Shown here in pieces: positions 7,248-15,543 of a DNA stretch of 64,000 nucleotides. Made by a program: the position numbers and the translations under genes. Below the pieces are notes generated by a model. That model saw only the letters and a list, made by a program, of their open reading frames with translations. It ran no database searches and was not told the DNA's origin. Every line of letters starts with the position of its first letter. Position 1 is the first letter of the stretch. This stretch comes from VAXT01 sp035318925 (GTDB lineage Bacteria > Actinomycetota > Thermoleophilia > Gaiellales > Gaiellaceae): the NCBI GenBank assembly GCA_035318925.1, contig DATHDS010000027.1, positions 99,754-163,753 on the forward strand. Direction: 5' to 3'.

Positions 7248-8734
7248 CCGCTCACCGGCGGTGCGACGATCTCGGCGACTCTCAGCGTCTCACGGCGGCG
7301 GCGCTCCGCCGTGTTCGTGAACATGGTCAGCCCGATGTTCACCGCCTGCACGATCCCGGAGAGCACGATCATCGCCCCGAAGATCCCGCGCGCGATGTAG
7401 TACGCGTGCAGCTGCGGCAGCACGTTCACCTCCGGGATCCCCTGCGCCCAGCTGAAGCCCTGTTGGAAGCCGGCGAGCGTGAGGACGCTGAAGAAGCCCG
7501 TGAAGCCGACCGTGACGAGCCAGTACTGCCACTCGGTGAGGTTCCGACTGAAGAGAGGACGCTGGTAGACCTGGGCGACCATGTAGTCGATCACCCCCAT
7601 GCCGAGGATCGTGAAGGCCCCGAGTAACGCGAGGTGTGCGTGGGCGACGACAAAGTTCGTGAAGTGCGTGAGCCTGTTGAAGGGCTGGAGCGCCTCGAAT
7701 GCACCCTGAATGTTGACCAGGAAGTAGAAGAAGAAGGCGGTCATCGTGAAGCGCAGGGGTAAGTTCGTGAAGAACTTGTCCCAGTTGCCCTTCATCGTTC
7801 CGAGGATGTTGATCGTGAACGCGAAGACCGGGACGAGCAGCATCCAGGACGAGACCTCGGCGATCGTCTTCAGCCAGGCCGGCGTCGGCGACTGCAGGAT
7901 GTGGTGGTCGCCCACGCCCGTGTAGAAGAACGCCATGCCCCAGAAGCTAACGAGCGACAGCGTGTAGCTGTACAGGGGCGTGTTCGTGACCCGCGGGACG
8001 ATGTAGTACGTGAGCGCGAGCAGCATCGGCGTCAACCAGAGGCCGAAGAGGTTGTGCGCGTACCACCAGTTCAGGATCGCGTCCGAGAGGCTGTTCGTCA
8101 GTGCCCCCGACGGCGCGCTCCAGATCTTCCCCGGGCTCCAGATCACGTTGCCGATCGCGTAGTCCACTGCGAGCCAGATCGGGCTCGCGATGAAGAACCA
8201 GACGGACACGTAGATAGGCCGGATCGTCCGAATCTGGACGGTGGCCAGGATGTTGAAGATGTTCACGCACCAGATGACGAGCAGCAGGATGTCGACCGGC
8301 CAGATGAACTCGCCGTACTCGCGCCCCTGGCTGTGACCGGTGAGGAGGCCGATTACCCCGAGCGTGTACATGACGTTCCAGGCCCAGCAGCACCAGACGC
8401 CGAGCCGCTCGCTCCACATTCCGCGCGTGCCGACGAGTCGCGGCAGCATGTAGAAGAGCGCGGCGAAGTACATCATCGTCAGCCAGGCGAGGATCACGCC
8501 GTTCACGTGCGCCGGGCGGACGCGGCTGAACGAGAGCCATGAGATGTCGCCGAAGGCCGCCGGAGTGACGAACTCGGTCGCGAGGACGAGGCCGAAGAGG
8601 TCGACGACCGTGAGCCAGACGATCGAGGAGAGGAACCAGTGCTTCGCGGCCTGATCCGAGAACGGGGCAGGTGCATCCGCTCGCTTCGTCAGCGGTGCCG
8701 GCGCCTCCCCAGGCATCCCACCCGTCCGGTCCAT
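7244..8734 (-). CDS. ccoN: cbb3-type cytochrome c oxidase subunit I (CcoN)
   Basis: Catalytic subunit of a proton-pumping terminal oxidase. The 496-residue product has about 12 TM helices and every expected metal ligand: H76 (RPAHVN) for low-spin haem, H227 in NWWYAHN for CuB, the CuB pair H277-H278 in GDHHIL, Y271 one helix turn away (the cbb3 crosslinked tyrosine lies in this helix), and H365/H367 in the AHAH motif for the two haems. It is first in the operon and divergent from the response regulator gene. A TACGGT box lies nine bases upstream of the ATG. The true oxidase of the locus is therefore this protein, not the 1072-residue homologue downstream. Confidence 0.95.
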   Translation of the reverse strand: MDRTGGMPGEAPAPLTKRADAPAPFSDQAAKHWFLSSIVWLTVVDLFGLVLATEFVTPAAFGDISWLSFSRVRPAHVNGVILAWLTMMYFAALFYMLPRLVGTRGMWSERLGVWCCWAWNVMYTLGVIGLLTGHSQGREYGEFIWPVDILLLVIWCVNIFNILATVQIRTIRPIYVSVWFFIASPIWLAVDYAIGNVIWSPGKIWSAPSGALTNSLSDAILNWWYAHNLFGLWLTPMLLALTYYIVPRVTNTPLYSYTLSLVSFWGMAFFYTGVGDHHILQSPTPAWLKTIAEVSSWMLLVPVFAFTINILGTMKGNWDKFFTNLPLRFTMTAFFFYFLVNIQGAFEALQPFNRLTHFTNFVVAHAHLALLGAFTILGMGVIDYMVAQVYQRPLFSRNLTEWQYWLVTVGFTGFFSVLTLAGFQQGFSWAQGIPEVNVLPQLHAYYIARGIFGAMIVLSGIVQAVNIGLTMFTNTAERRRRETLRVAEIVAPPVSG

Positions 8735-8774
8735 ACGCCCGCGACCGTAAGCCCTCCGCCTGGCGCTGTCGCGT

Positions 8775-8815
8775 CAAATGACGAAATCGTCATTTGACTG
8801 TCATTTGCAGGTCAT
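8775..8815. promoter_or_regulatory. Phased GTCAT repeats: likely response-regulator operator between ccoN and the two-component genes
   Basis: GTCATTTG occurs at 8789-8796 and 8800-8807, and GTCAT again at 8811-8815, giving an exact 11-base period. The inverse CAAATGAC at 8775-8782 forms a perfect 8-base dyad with the first repeat. Direct repeats of TGTCAT at 11-base spacing are the binding mode of PhoB/OmpR-type regulators. A TAGGGT box at 8822-8827 sits 17 bases after TGTCAT (8799-8804), so a regulator bound there would occupy the -35 region of the regulator's own promoter and could also act on ccoN. Confidence 0.65.
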
Positions 8816-8840
8816 CCCCGTTAGGGTCGTCTCCGCGGCT

Positions 8841-9506
8841 ATGCAAATCCTGGTCATCGAGGACGAGCCCCGCATCCTCGCGTTCCTCGCCCGCGGCCTG
8901 CAAGCGGAGGGGTTTCGCGTCGACGGCGCCGGGGACGGGGCCGACGGGTTGAGGAAGGCGCTCGCCTCCGCCTACGACGCGGTCGTCCTCGACCTCCTGC
9001 TCCCCGGGCTCGACGGGCTCTCAGTCCTGCGCGAGCTCCACGACCAGAAGCCAGACCTTCCCGTCGTGATCGTCTCGGCCCGCTCCGACCTGCCGACGAA
9101 GCTCCGGGGCTTCGGCCTCGGCGCGAGCGACTACCTCGCGAAGCCGTTCTCGCTCGACGAGCTCGTCGCCCGGCTGCGGGTGCAGGTACGTCGAGGGCCG
9201 GCGAGGCGGGAGGAGAACACCGTGCGCGCCGGTTCGCTGACCCTCGACCTGGCGCGCCGCCAGGCCCGGATGGGCACGCTCGTCGCGGACCTGTCCGACC
9301 GCGAGTTCCGCCTGCTGCACCATCTCGTCGAGCACGCCGGCACGATCGTCAGTCGGGAGCGGCTGCTGTCGGAAGTGTGGGGCTACCACTTCGATCCCGG
9401 CTCGAACGTCGTCGAGGTGTGCGTGCGCCGGTTGCGCAAGAAGCTCGGTGAGGAGGCCCCAATCGAGACCGTCCGCCATGCGGGATACCGGCTCCGGGCG
9501 GCTTAG
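8841..9506 (+). CDS. OmpR/PhoB-family response regulator
   Basis: 221 residues starting at the ATG that begins MQILVIEDE; the upstream in-frame start at 8778 would lie inside the repeat operator and adds no conserved sequence. The receiver domain has acidic residues 7-9, phosphoacceptor D51 (VVLDLLLPG), S79 and K101 (LAKPF). The winged-helix output domain (about 130-220) ends with the usual RRLRKKLGE and TVRHAGYRL. It is followed by its kinase with overlapping coding regions. Its position opposite ccoN suggests control of the oxidase operon, probably in response to redox or envelope state. Confidence 0.93.
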   Translation: MQILVIEDEPRILAFLARGLQAEGFRVDGAGDGADGLRKALASAYDAVVLDLLLPGLDGLSVLRELHDQKPDLPVVIVSARSDLPTKLRGFGLGASDYLAKPFSLDELVARLRVQVRRGPARREENTVRAGSLTLDLARRQARMGTLVADLSDREFRLLHHLVEHAGTIVSRERLLSEVWGYHFDPGSNVVEVCVRRLRKKLGEEAPIETVRHAGYRLRAA

Positions 9507-10560
9507 TCCGCTCGACGTCGGCTGGGTCGCCTTCGCGGTCGCGAACCTGGGCGCGATGGCGCTCTGGCCCAGCTGGGAGACAATCCCGTTCCACTTCATC
9601 TGGGTGAGCCTGACGCTGCTCTACGGCTTCCGTATCTGGCAGCCGCGCGTGACGGGCGTCGTCCTGGCGGCCGTCATCGTGACGACGGGATTCCTGATCT
9701 CGGCCGATGCGTTTCACGGGGAGCAGCTCTGGGGCGAGCTGTTCGAGGTGCCGCTCATGTCGGCGATGTTCCTGGCGATGGTCTGGCACGCGCGCCGCCG
9801 CCAGGAGGCCCTGGCCGCGGTCGAGAAGCAGGCGGACGAGCGGGCGTCGCTGCTCGAGCGGCAGGAACGGTTCCTGCACGACGTCTCGCATGAGCTGCGC
9901 ACGCCGGTCACGATCGCGCGGGGACACCTCGAGGTGCTCAGGCGCGGTTCGATGGAGCCGTTGCAGGAGATCGACGTCGCCGTCGACGAGCTCGACCGGA
10001 TCGAGCGGATCCTCGAGCGCCTGCTCCTGCTCGCCAAGGCCGATCAGCCGGACTTCGTCGTGCTGGAGGAGATCGATCCGGAGGTGTTCCTCGAGGACGT
10101 GCTCATGCGCTGGTCGGAGGTCGCGCCGCGAGTCTGGCGGCTCGGCTCGGTACCGGCCGGCACGCTCCGAGTCGACCCTGAAGCGCTCCGGATCGCACTC
10201 GACGCCCTCCTGGAGAACGCGGTCAAGTACACCGAGGCCTCGCAGGCGATCCAGCTGAGTGCCCGGGGCGCGGGCACGAGCCTCGTGATCGAGGTCGCAG
10301 ATGAGGGCTGCGGCGTCCCAGGGGAAGCGCTTTCACAGATCTTCGAGCGCTTCGCCAGGGCCGACCCGGCGCGCTCGCGGGCTCAGGGGGGAGTCGGCCT
10401 CGGCCTGGCGATCGTCGACGCGATCGCGAAGGCGCACGGAGGCACCTGCGCCGTGCGAACGGCCGCGAACGGCTCCACGTTCTCGCTCAGGCTGCCCGGC
10501 TTCTCGGCCGCCCGTGCGCCGGCCGTCGAGCTCATCCCCTCGGCTCCGCCAGTCGTCTAG
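9478..10560 (+). CDS. Membrane histidine kinase, partner of the preceding regulator
   Basis: Four predicted TM helices in the first 105 residues and no recognisable extracellular sensor domain, then a coiled linker and HisKA with H138 in FLHDVSHELRTP, and a HATPase domain with N box ENAVKYT, G1 DEGCGVPG and G2 GVGLGLAI. The ATG at 9478 lies inside the end of the regulator gene; a GTG at 9448 is possible but would place the AGGAGG at 9451-9456 inside the coding region. Short-loop kinases of this type usually sense within the membrane, for example through the quinone pool or lipid state. The signal is not determinable here. Confidence 0.9.
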   Translation: MRDTGSGRLSPLDVGWVAFAVANLGAMALWPSWETIPFHFIWVSLTLLYGFRIWQPRVTGVVLAAVIVTTGFLISADAFHGEQLWGELFEVPLMSAMFLAMVWHARRRQEALAAVEKQADERASLLERQERFLHDVSHELRTPVTIARGHLEVLRRGSMEPLQEIDVAVDELDRIERILERLLLLAKADQPDFVVLEEIDPEVFLEDVLMRWSEVAPRVWRLGSVPAGTLRVDPEALRIALDALLENAVKYTEASQAIQLSARGAGTSLVIEVADEGCGVPGEALSQIFERFARADPARSRAQGGVGLGLAIVDAIAKAHGGTCAVRTAANGSTFSLRLPGFSAARAPAVELIPSAPPVV

Positions 10561-10805
10561 GCGACGCGGCGCATCGGCACGGCCTGGCGCCGAGGCGGAA
10601 TCCGGTACCCGTGGTCCTCGCAGAGGCTGCCGGGCAACTCCTCGGTCAGCGCGTCGCAGTACCCCTTGCCGTAGGCCGCGCGCATGAACGCGGCCACGAC
10701 GTCGAGGTTCCACTCCTGAACGTCAGCGGCCTCGCGCCAAAGATCGCTCAGGCGGAGGTCGATGTCGAGCTCGAGCAGGTCGATTCGGGTCGGTCGCTTT
10801 GCCAC
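10557..10805 (-). CDS. Conserved-looking 82-residue cytosolic protein, function unknown
   Basis: Start taken as GTG at 10805, because TACTCT at 10813-10818 lies seven bases upstream and no ribosome-binding site is visible, as for many leaderless genes here. An ATG at 10838 would add 11 residues of unconserved appearance. The protein contains RIDLLELDIDLRLSDLWREA and an EWNLDVVAAFMRAAYGKGYCDAL helix pair, which looks like a small helical regulator or adaptor. It ends convergently with the kinase gene (4-base overlap). I do not recognise the family. Confidence 0.6.
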   Translation of the reverse strand: MAKRPTRIDLLELDIDLRLSDLWREAADVQEWNLDVVAAFMRAAYGKGYCDALTEELPGSLCEDHGYRIPPRRQAVPMRRVA

Positions 10806-10867
10806 GTTGCAAAGAGTAGGACCCTTGTCGGACGACATCGCCGGACGCCGCCGCTGCGGTCTGTCCG

Positions 10868-11509
10868 TTACGGGTCGCCCGTGTGACAGCTCGCATCGAC
10901 AGAGCCGTCGCTGTGGCGGGCGACCTTCAATGTGACGCTGATGACGTTCGCCCCGCTGTAACCGACGCTCCCGCTCGGCCCCACGTACTCAGGCACCCCG
11001 AATTCAAGATGGTGGCCGCGGATGTCACAGGTGACGAGATCGGCCGGCTCGAGAACTCCAGGCGGGAAGACATGGGTCGTCCCGGCAAGCACCGTCTCGT
11101 GGCGCCGCGGTAACAGGTGTTTCTGCAGAACCGCCCAGCTCATCCCGAAGCGCCCGAGGGTCTCCATCTGCGGAGTCCAACAGGTCGAGAATGCACGGTC
11201 GATCGCTTTTCCGTCCAGCCGGCCGCTGATCGTGATGTCCCACCAGGAAAACGTCCCGCCGGCGCAGACGAAACGCTTCGGGCTCGTGATCAGATCCGGC
11301 GTCTTGGAAAGAGCTGCGCACGCACGGGCTGGGTCCGGCAGGTCTCCACCGGTCGGCTCACAATCGAGGTGGAACACGGCGCGGCCGACCGACGTGTTCA
11401 CCGCCCGCATCGTGAGCTGAGTTGCCGGAGCGCTGTTACTGGCCTGACGGCTGCCACATCCGGCCAGCGGCGGGATCAAGAGGAGGCAGAGGAAAGCGGC
11501 GAGCCGCAC
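10868..11509 (-). CDS. Lipoprotein with a Streptomyces subtilisin inhibitor (SSI)-like domain
   Basis: 213 residues. The signal peptide has a lipobox (IPPLAGC) near residue 17-18, so the protein should be lipid-anchored outside the membrane. Residues about 45-130 show the SSI pattern: FHLDCEPTGGDLPDPARAC, a spaced cysteine in RFVCAGG, a WWDITISGRLDGK strand and an FSTCW cysteine. That gives two disulphide pairs as in serine-protease inhibitors of actinobacteria. The C-terminal 70 residues are extra. The GTG start at 11509 is preceded by TATCGT at 7 bases. It could restrain the organism's own subtilase (one is encoded at 45-48 kb), but that link is only an inference. Confidence 0.7.
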   Translation of the reverse strand: MRLAAFLCLLLIPPLAGCGSRQASNSAPATQLTMRAVNTSVGRAVFHLDCEPTGGDLPDPARACAALSKTPDLITSPKRFVCAGGTFSWWDITISGRLDGKAIDRAFSTCWTPQMETLGRFGMSWAVLQKHLLPRRHETVLAGTTHVFPPGVLEPADLVTCDIRGHHLEFGVPEYVGPSGSVGYSGANVISVTLKVARHSDGSVDASCHTGDP

Positions 11510-11572
11510 GTCAACAACGATACGCCGCAGAGAGCTCGGTTCGTCACCCCCTCCAGTCGTTAGCGTTGAGGC

Positions 11573-12466
11573 GTGGGAGAGCTTCGGTACGGCCCGGCGC
11601 GCGTACCTTCGCGTGAATCGCCCGAGGCGGCGATCGCGCTCCTTCGTGAACGCGGCTACACGGCCTGCGAGATCGACTTCGAGGGCGGCTTCTGGATGGA
11701 CTACCCCTGGGCCACGGAGTTCGGCAAGCTCGCGCGCCGGCGGCGGATTGCCCTTTCCGTGCACGCGCCGATCGCCGGGTTCATGGGTCACGTCGAGCGC
11801 GACCGCAAGCACGCGATGGCGGTCGGGATGCTCGACCACTCGGCGGGGATCGCCGTGGCGGCCGGCGCCGAGCCGGTCGTCTTCCATCCGGGCTTCCTCC
11901 TCGAGCGGACGCGCAAACGGGCGCTCGCGCAGATCGTCGAGCAGCTCGCCGACCTCCGGGCACGGCTCGAGGGGAAAGGTCGCGGAGTCCCATTCGGCGT
12001 CGAGATCATGGGCCGGGTCCGCGAGATCGGGAGCCTCGACGACGTGCTGCACATCGCGACGCGCCTGCCCTGGGTGAGGCCGGTGATCGACTTCGCGCAC
12101 CTGCACGCCGTCACCGACGGCGCTTTCACGACGACGAAGGCGTTCCATGACGTCCTCTCCGCTGCAAGCAAAGTGCTGCCGCGAGGTGTTCCGTTTCACA
12201 TCCATTTCTCGGACATCGCGTACGCGAACCGCAACGAGACGAAGCACCTGCCGTACGGCGAGGGCACCCTGCGCGCCGAGCCGCTCGGGAAGGCGCTAGC
12301 CCGCTTCGCGCGCCCGGCGACGGTGATCTGCGAGGCGCCGGACGAGGAATCGCGTCAGGCGATCCGGGCCGAGCTCTTCGGTGCAGCAGGCAAGAGCTCG
12401 GCGCGCCGCTCCTCTGCGCGGTCGGCGTCCTCTTCACGGCCCCGATCGCGCAAGAACGGCGCATAG
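11573..12466 (+). CDS. Endonuclease IV-like TIM-barrel protein (xylose isomerase-like family)
   Basis: 297 residues beginning at GTG 11573, with TAGCGT six bases upstream. The pattern of metal-binding residues follows AP endonuclease family 2: SVHAPI, FHPGF, VEIMGR, VIDFAHLHA, FHIHFSD and a late EAP. This would be a Zn-dependent phosphodiesterase acting on abasic sites in DNA, although sugar-isomerase relatives share the fold. The barrel seems complete by about residue 265. The last 30 residues are serine/arginine-rich and lie antisense to the end of the cyclase gene, overlapping it by 112 bases, which suggests loss of an earlier stop codon. Confidence 0.78.
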   Translation: MGELRYGPARVPSRESPEAAIALLRERGYTACEIDFEGGFWMDYPWATEFGKLARRRRIALSVHAPIAGFMGHVERDRKHAMAVGMLDHSAGIAVAAGAEPVVFHPGFLLERTRKRALAQIVEQLADLRARLEGKGRGVPFGVEIMGRVREIGSLDDVLHIATRLPWVRPVIDFAHLHAVTDGAFTTTKAFHDVLSAASKVLPRGVPFHIHFSDIAYANRNETKHLPYGEGTLRAEPLGKALARFARPATVICEAPDEESRQAIRAELFGAAGKSSARRSSARSASSSRPRSRKNGA

Positions 12467-15297
12467 CGGTCGAGCACCTCGAGCTCGATCTGACGAAAGT
12501 CTGTGCCGACCACAGCGTCGAATGCCGCTTGGAAGAGCTCTTCAGCCTCCTCGTGGCGTTCCTGCGCAGCCCGCACCATGGCGAGTGAGGCAGCGGTCGT
12601 GGCGCGCGACGTGACATCGCGGAGCCCGACGGTCTCCCGGGCCTCGAGAGCGAAGCGCTCTGCCTCCTCAACCCGGCCGCGCTCCAGCAAGAGCTCTGCC
12701 AGGCCACGCTGGCTCTCGCAGAGCGTCGCCCGATCGCCGATCGGCTTCAGCAGGCGAATCGACTCGCGGAACTGCTTTTCGCCCTTCTCGAGACTGCCGC
12801 TGCCCCAGGAGACCCACGCGCTGATGTTGAGCGACCGGGCGATTGCCCACACCGCCCCGGCCTCGGAGAAGAGCCGGATTGCTTCCTGCGCCGCTTCGTC
12901 GGCCTGCTCCAGATGTCCGAGCAGCAGATAGACCTTGGCCCAGGACAGGAGAACTCGGCCACGGCTGTTGATGGTGCCGCTCTCCTCGGCCAGGACGCGA
13001 GCTTCCTGGAGTAGCGCGCGAGCCTCGTCGAGCTCCAGCCGCGCCCAGAAGGTATCCGCCCGCGTGAGCACCGCAATGCTCTCGAGATCCTTGCGCCCGG
13101 CTGCGCAGGCAAGCGTCAACTGCTCGGTCAGGTAATGCTCGGCGTCGCTCAGGTGGCCCACCCAGTACGCGGCATGCCAGGCCACCCCGAGGGCGTCGAA
13201 CCGGGCCGCGGGGTCGGAGTCGGCGATCGCGGTCAGCGCCTGATCCGCGATCTCACGGGCGCGCAGCGGATCGGCCTCCCGCATCAGCACCATGTCGGCG
13301 AGGGCGGTCAGAGCCTTTCCTTCGAGGGGCCGGTCGCCGCCGCGCACGGCCTCCTCGCGAACGTTCTCCATCTCGCGCGTGACGGCCGGCAGGTCATCGA
13401 GGCGCCACGCCGCCTTGGCGGCGAGGTACCGGCGCTCGAGGGTCGGCTCGAGCTCAACGGCTCGCAGGAAGGAATTGCGTGCCGCCTGGTTCGCCTCGCG
13501 GGCCAGAGCGCGCCGGCCCGCCTCCTGCAGCGTCTCGGCAGCCTCTCGCGCCAGGTCAGCCGGCGGCGCGCCGTCGAGGTCCGCAAGGAGCGACGCCGCG
13601 TGGTCGAGGTGGTGCGCGCGGATCTCGAGCAGCTCGTCGCCCGCTCGCTCGCGGAGCCACTGTGCGAAGCGCGCATGGTGACCCGCCCGCACCGATTTCG
13701 TGAGGCCCGCGTAGGCGACATCGCGGATGAGGACGTGCTTGAAGCGATACGCGGTTTCGTTCGAGAGCGATGAGCGCAACTGCTGGACGACGAGGTCGCG
13801 GAGCTGAAGATCTTCGAGCGGCTCCTCGACGCTTTCGCCAGACGAGAGGTATTCGAGCGCGCCGGCCCAGAAGCTGCGGCCGATGACAGACGCGCGCTGC
13901 AGCAGGGCCTTCGATTCGGGCTCGAGGCGGTCGATGCGCGCGGCGATCAGAGCCTGCAGCGTGTCCGGTATGCCCGCCGCAGCCTCCTCCTCCCCGCACT
14001 CGGCCACGGTGAGCATGACCTCCTCGAGGAAGAGGGGATTGCCCCCGGTCTTGTCGAGGAGCGCCCGTCGTGTCGCCGGCGAGATCTCACCGACCTCGCT
14101 CAACGCGTCGATCAGCTGCTCGCTGTCGGCCTCCCCGAGCGGCTCGAGCTCGATCGAGGTCGCGCGTACGCGGCCGCCGCCCCAGTCGGAACGAACGTCG
14201 AGAAGCTCGGGGCGGGAAAGGCAGACAATCAGGAGCGAGCCGTCGCGCACCCAGTCGGTCATGTGCTCGATCAACTCGAGGAGGGGCTCCTCCGCCCAGT
14301 GGATGTCCTCGAAGACGAGGATCAAAGGCTGGGTCTGCGCCATCAACTGTGCCCACTCGCGCGCCGCCCACGCGATCTCCTGCTGGCTCCGCTCGCCGTG
14401 GACGGCCTCGAGCACTCCGGTGGCCAGACCGAGGAGATCGGCGACGGCGTCGGCCGGGCAGCACTCGCGAAGCTTTGCGATCGCGACGTCGAGTGGATCG
14501 TCGTCGGCGATGTCGGCCGCGCCCTTGACCATCTCGGCCAGCGGCCAGTACGTAATGCTCTCGCCGTACGGAAGGCAGCGCCCCGCGAGGATCGTGGTGC
14601 CCTCGAGTGAGGCGAGAAACTCGTTCGTGAGACGGGTCTTTCCGACGCCTGGCTCGCCGTAGACGGTGAAGAGGTGGGCGCGGCGGTCTCGCACCGCCCG
14701 AGCGAACGTGTTTTCGAGCAGCTCGAGCTCGTGGTCGCGTCCGATCAGCGGGGTAACCGCGACGCGCGCCGGTTGGCGTCCGTCTGCGCTGACCGCCGCC
14801 CAGGCCCAAACGGGATCCTCGCGTCCGCGCACGTCCACCGGGCCGATCTCCTCGACCTCGACGCGTCCGAGAGTGAGCCGGTGCGCCGCTGGGCCGACCA
14901 GGATCTGTCCCGGCTCTGCGTTCTGCTGCAGGCGCGCGGCGAGGTTGACCGCCTCGCCGGTTGCGAAGGTCGAATCGCCGACGTCGGTGACGACCTCGCC
15001 GGACTCGAGGCCAATGCGGGCATCGAGCTCGAGCTCGCCCATCGACTCGAGAATCCCGAGCGCCGCCCGCACGGCGCGCTCGGCATCGTCCTCGTGGGCC
15101 TGCGGAATGCCGAACGCGGCCATGACCGAGTCGCCCGCGAACTTCTCGACCTTCCCGCCATGGGTCTCGATGCAGCGTGAGACGTGGTCGAAGAACCGCG
15201 TCACCCGGCGGCGCACGACCTCCGGGTCGTTCGCGGAGACGAGCGACGTCGAGTCGACGAGGTCGACGAAGAGGACCGTTGCGAGTTTCCGTTCCAT
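12355..15297 (-). CDS. Adenylate/guanylate cyclase domain - AAA ATPase - TPR signalling protein
   Basis: About 980 residues from ATG 15297 (TACACT seven bases upstream; the longer frame from 15357 adds unconserved sequence). Residues 1-170 form a class III nucleotidyl cyclase domain with metal aspartates in FVDLVDSTSL and KFAGDSVMAAFG and the transition-state pair in NLAARLQ. A STAND/AAA ATPase follows with Walker A GEPGVGKTRL and Walker B LVFEDIHWAE, then about 450 residues of TPR-like helices with many LEL/ALA repeats. Such proteins are thought to couple ligand or partner binding on the TPRs to ATPase and cyclase activity. No DNA-binding domain is visible. Confidence 0.9.
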   Translation of the reverse strand: MERKLATVLFVDLVDSTSLVSANDPEVVRRRVTRFFDHVSRCIETHGGKVEKFAGDSVMAAFGIPQAHEDDAERAVRAALGILESMGELELDARIGLESGEVVTDVGDSTFATGEAVNLAARLQQNAEPGQILVGPAAHRLTLGRVEVEEIGPVDVRGREDPVWAWAAVSADGRQPARVAVTPLIGRDHELELLENTFARAVRDRRAHLFTVYGEPGVGKTRLTNEFLASLEGTTILAGRCLPYGESITYWPLAEMVKGAADIADDDPLDVAIAKLRECCPADAVADLLGLATGVLEAVHGERSQQEIAWAAREWAQLMAQTQPLILVFEDIHWAEEPLLELIEHMTDWVRDGSLLIVCLSRPELLDVRSDWGGGRVRATSIELEPLGEADSEQLIDALSEVGEISPATRRALLDKTGGNPLFLEEVMLTVAECGEEEAAAGIPDTLQALIAARIDRLEPESKALLQRASVIGRSFWAGALEYLSSGESVEEPLEDLQLRDLVVQQLRSSLSNETAYRFKHVLIRDVAYAGLTKSVRAGHHARFAQWLRERAGDELLEIRAHHLDHAASLLADLDGAPPADLAREAAETLQEAGRRALAREANQAARNSFLRAVELEPTLERRYLAAKAAWRLDDLPAVTREMENVREEAVRGGDRPLEGKALTALADMVLMREADPLRAREIADQALTAIADSDPAARFDALGVAWHAAYWVGHLSDAEHYLTEQLTLACAAGRKDLESIAVLTRADTFWARLELDEARALLQEARVLAEESGTINSRGRVLLSWAKVYLLLGHLEQADEAAQEAIRLFSEAGAVWAIARSLNISAWVSWGSGSLEKGEKQFRESIRLLKPIGDRATLCESQRGLAELLLERGRVEEAERFALEARETVGLRDVTSRATTAASLAMVRAAQERHEEAEELFQAAFDAVVGTDFRQIELEVLDRYAPFLRDRGREEDADRAEERRAELLPAAPKSSARIA

Positions 15298-15543
15298 AGG
15301 CCTAAGTGTAGAAACGAAGCAGGAGGCCCCATCCTTCCTCCTCGACTGACTCGTCAATCAGGTTTCGGCAGGTTTCGTCGGGGGGATACGACGCTCGGCC
15401 CCGTCTCTTCAGCGAGGAGGAGGTGAGGATCTGCGGCCCAGAGCCGCTCTCGGAACAGCACGGGGACCTGCGCCTCGACCAACTCCGATCGGGGGACTGA
15501 ACGGCCCAGTAAGGAGCCAACAATTTCGAGAGGGAGACCGACA

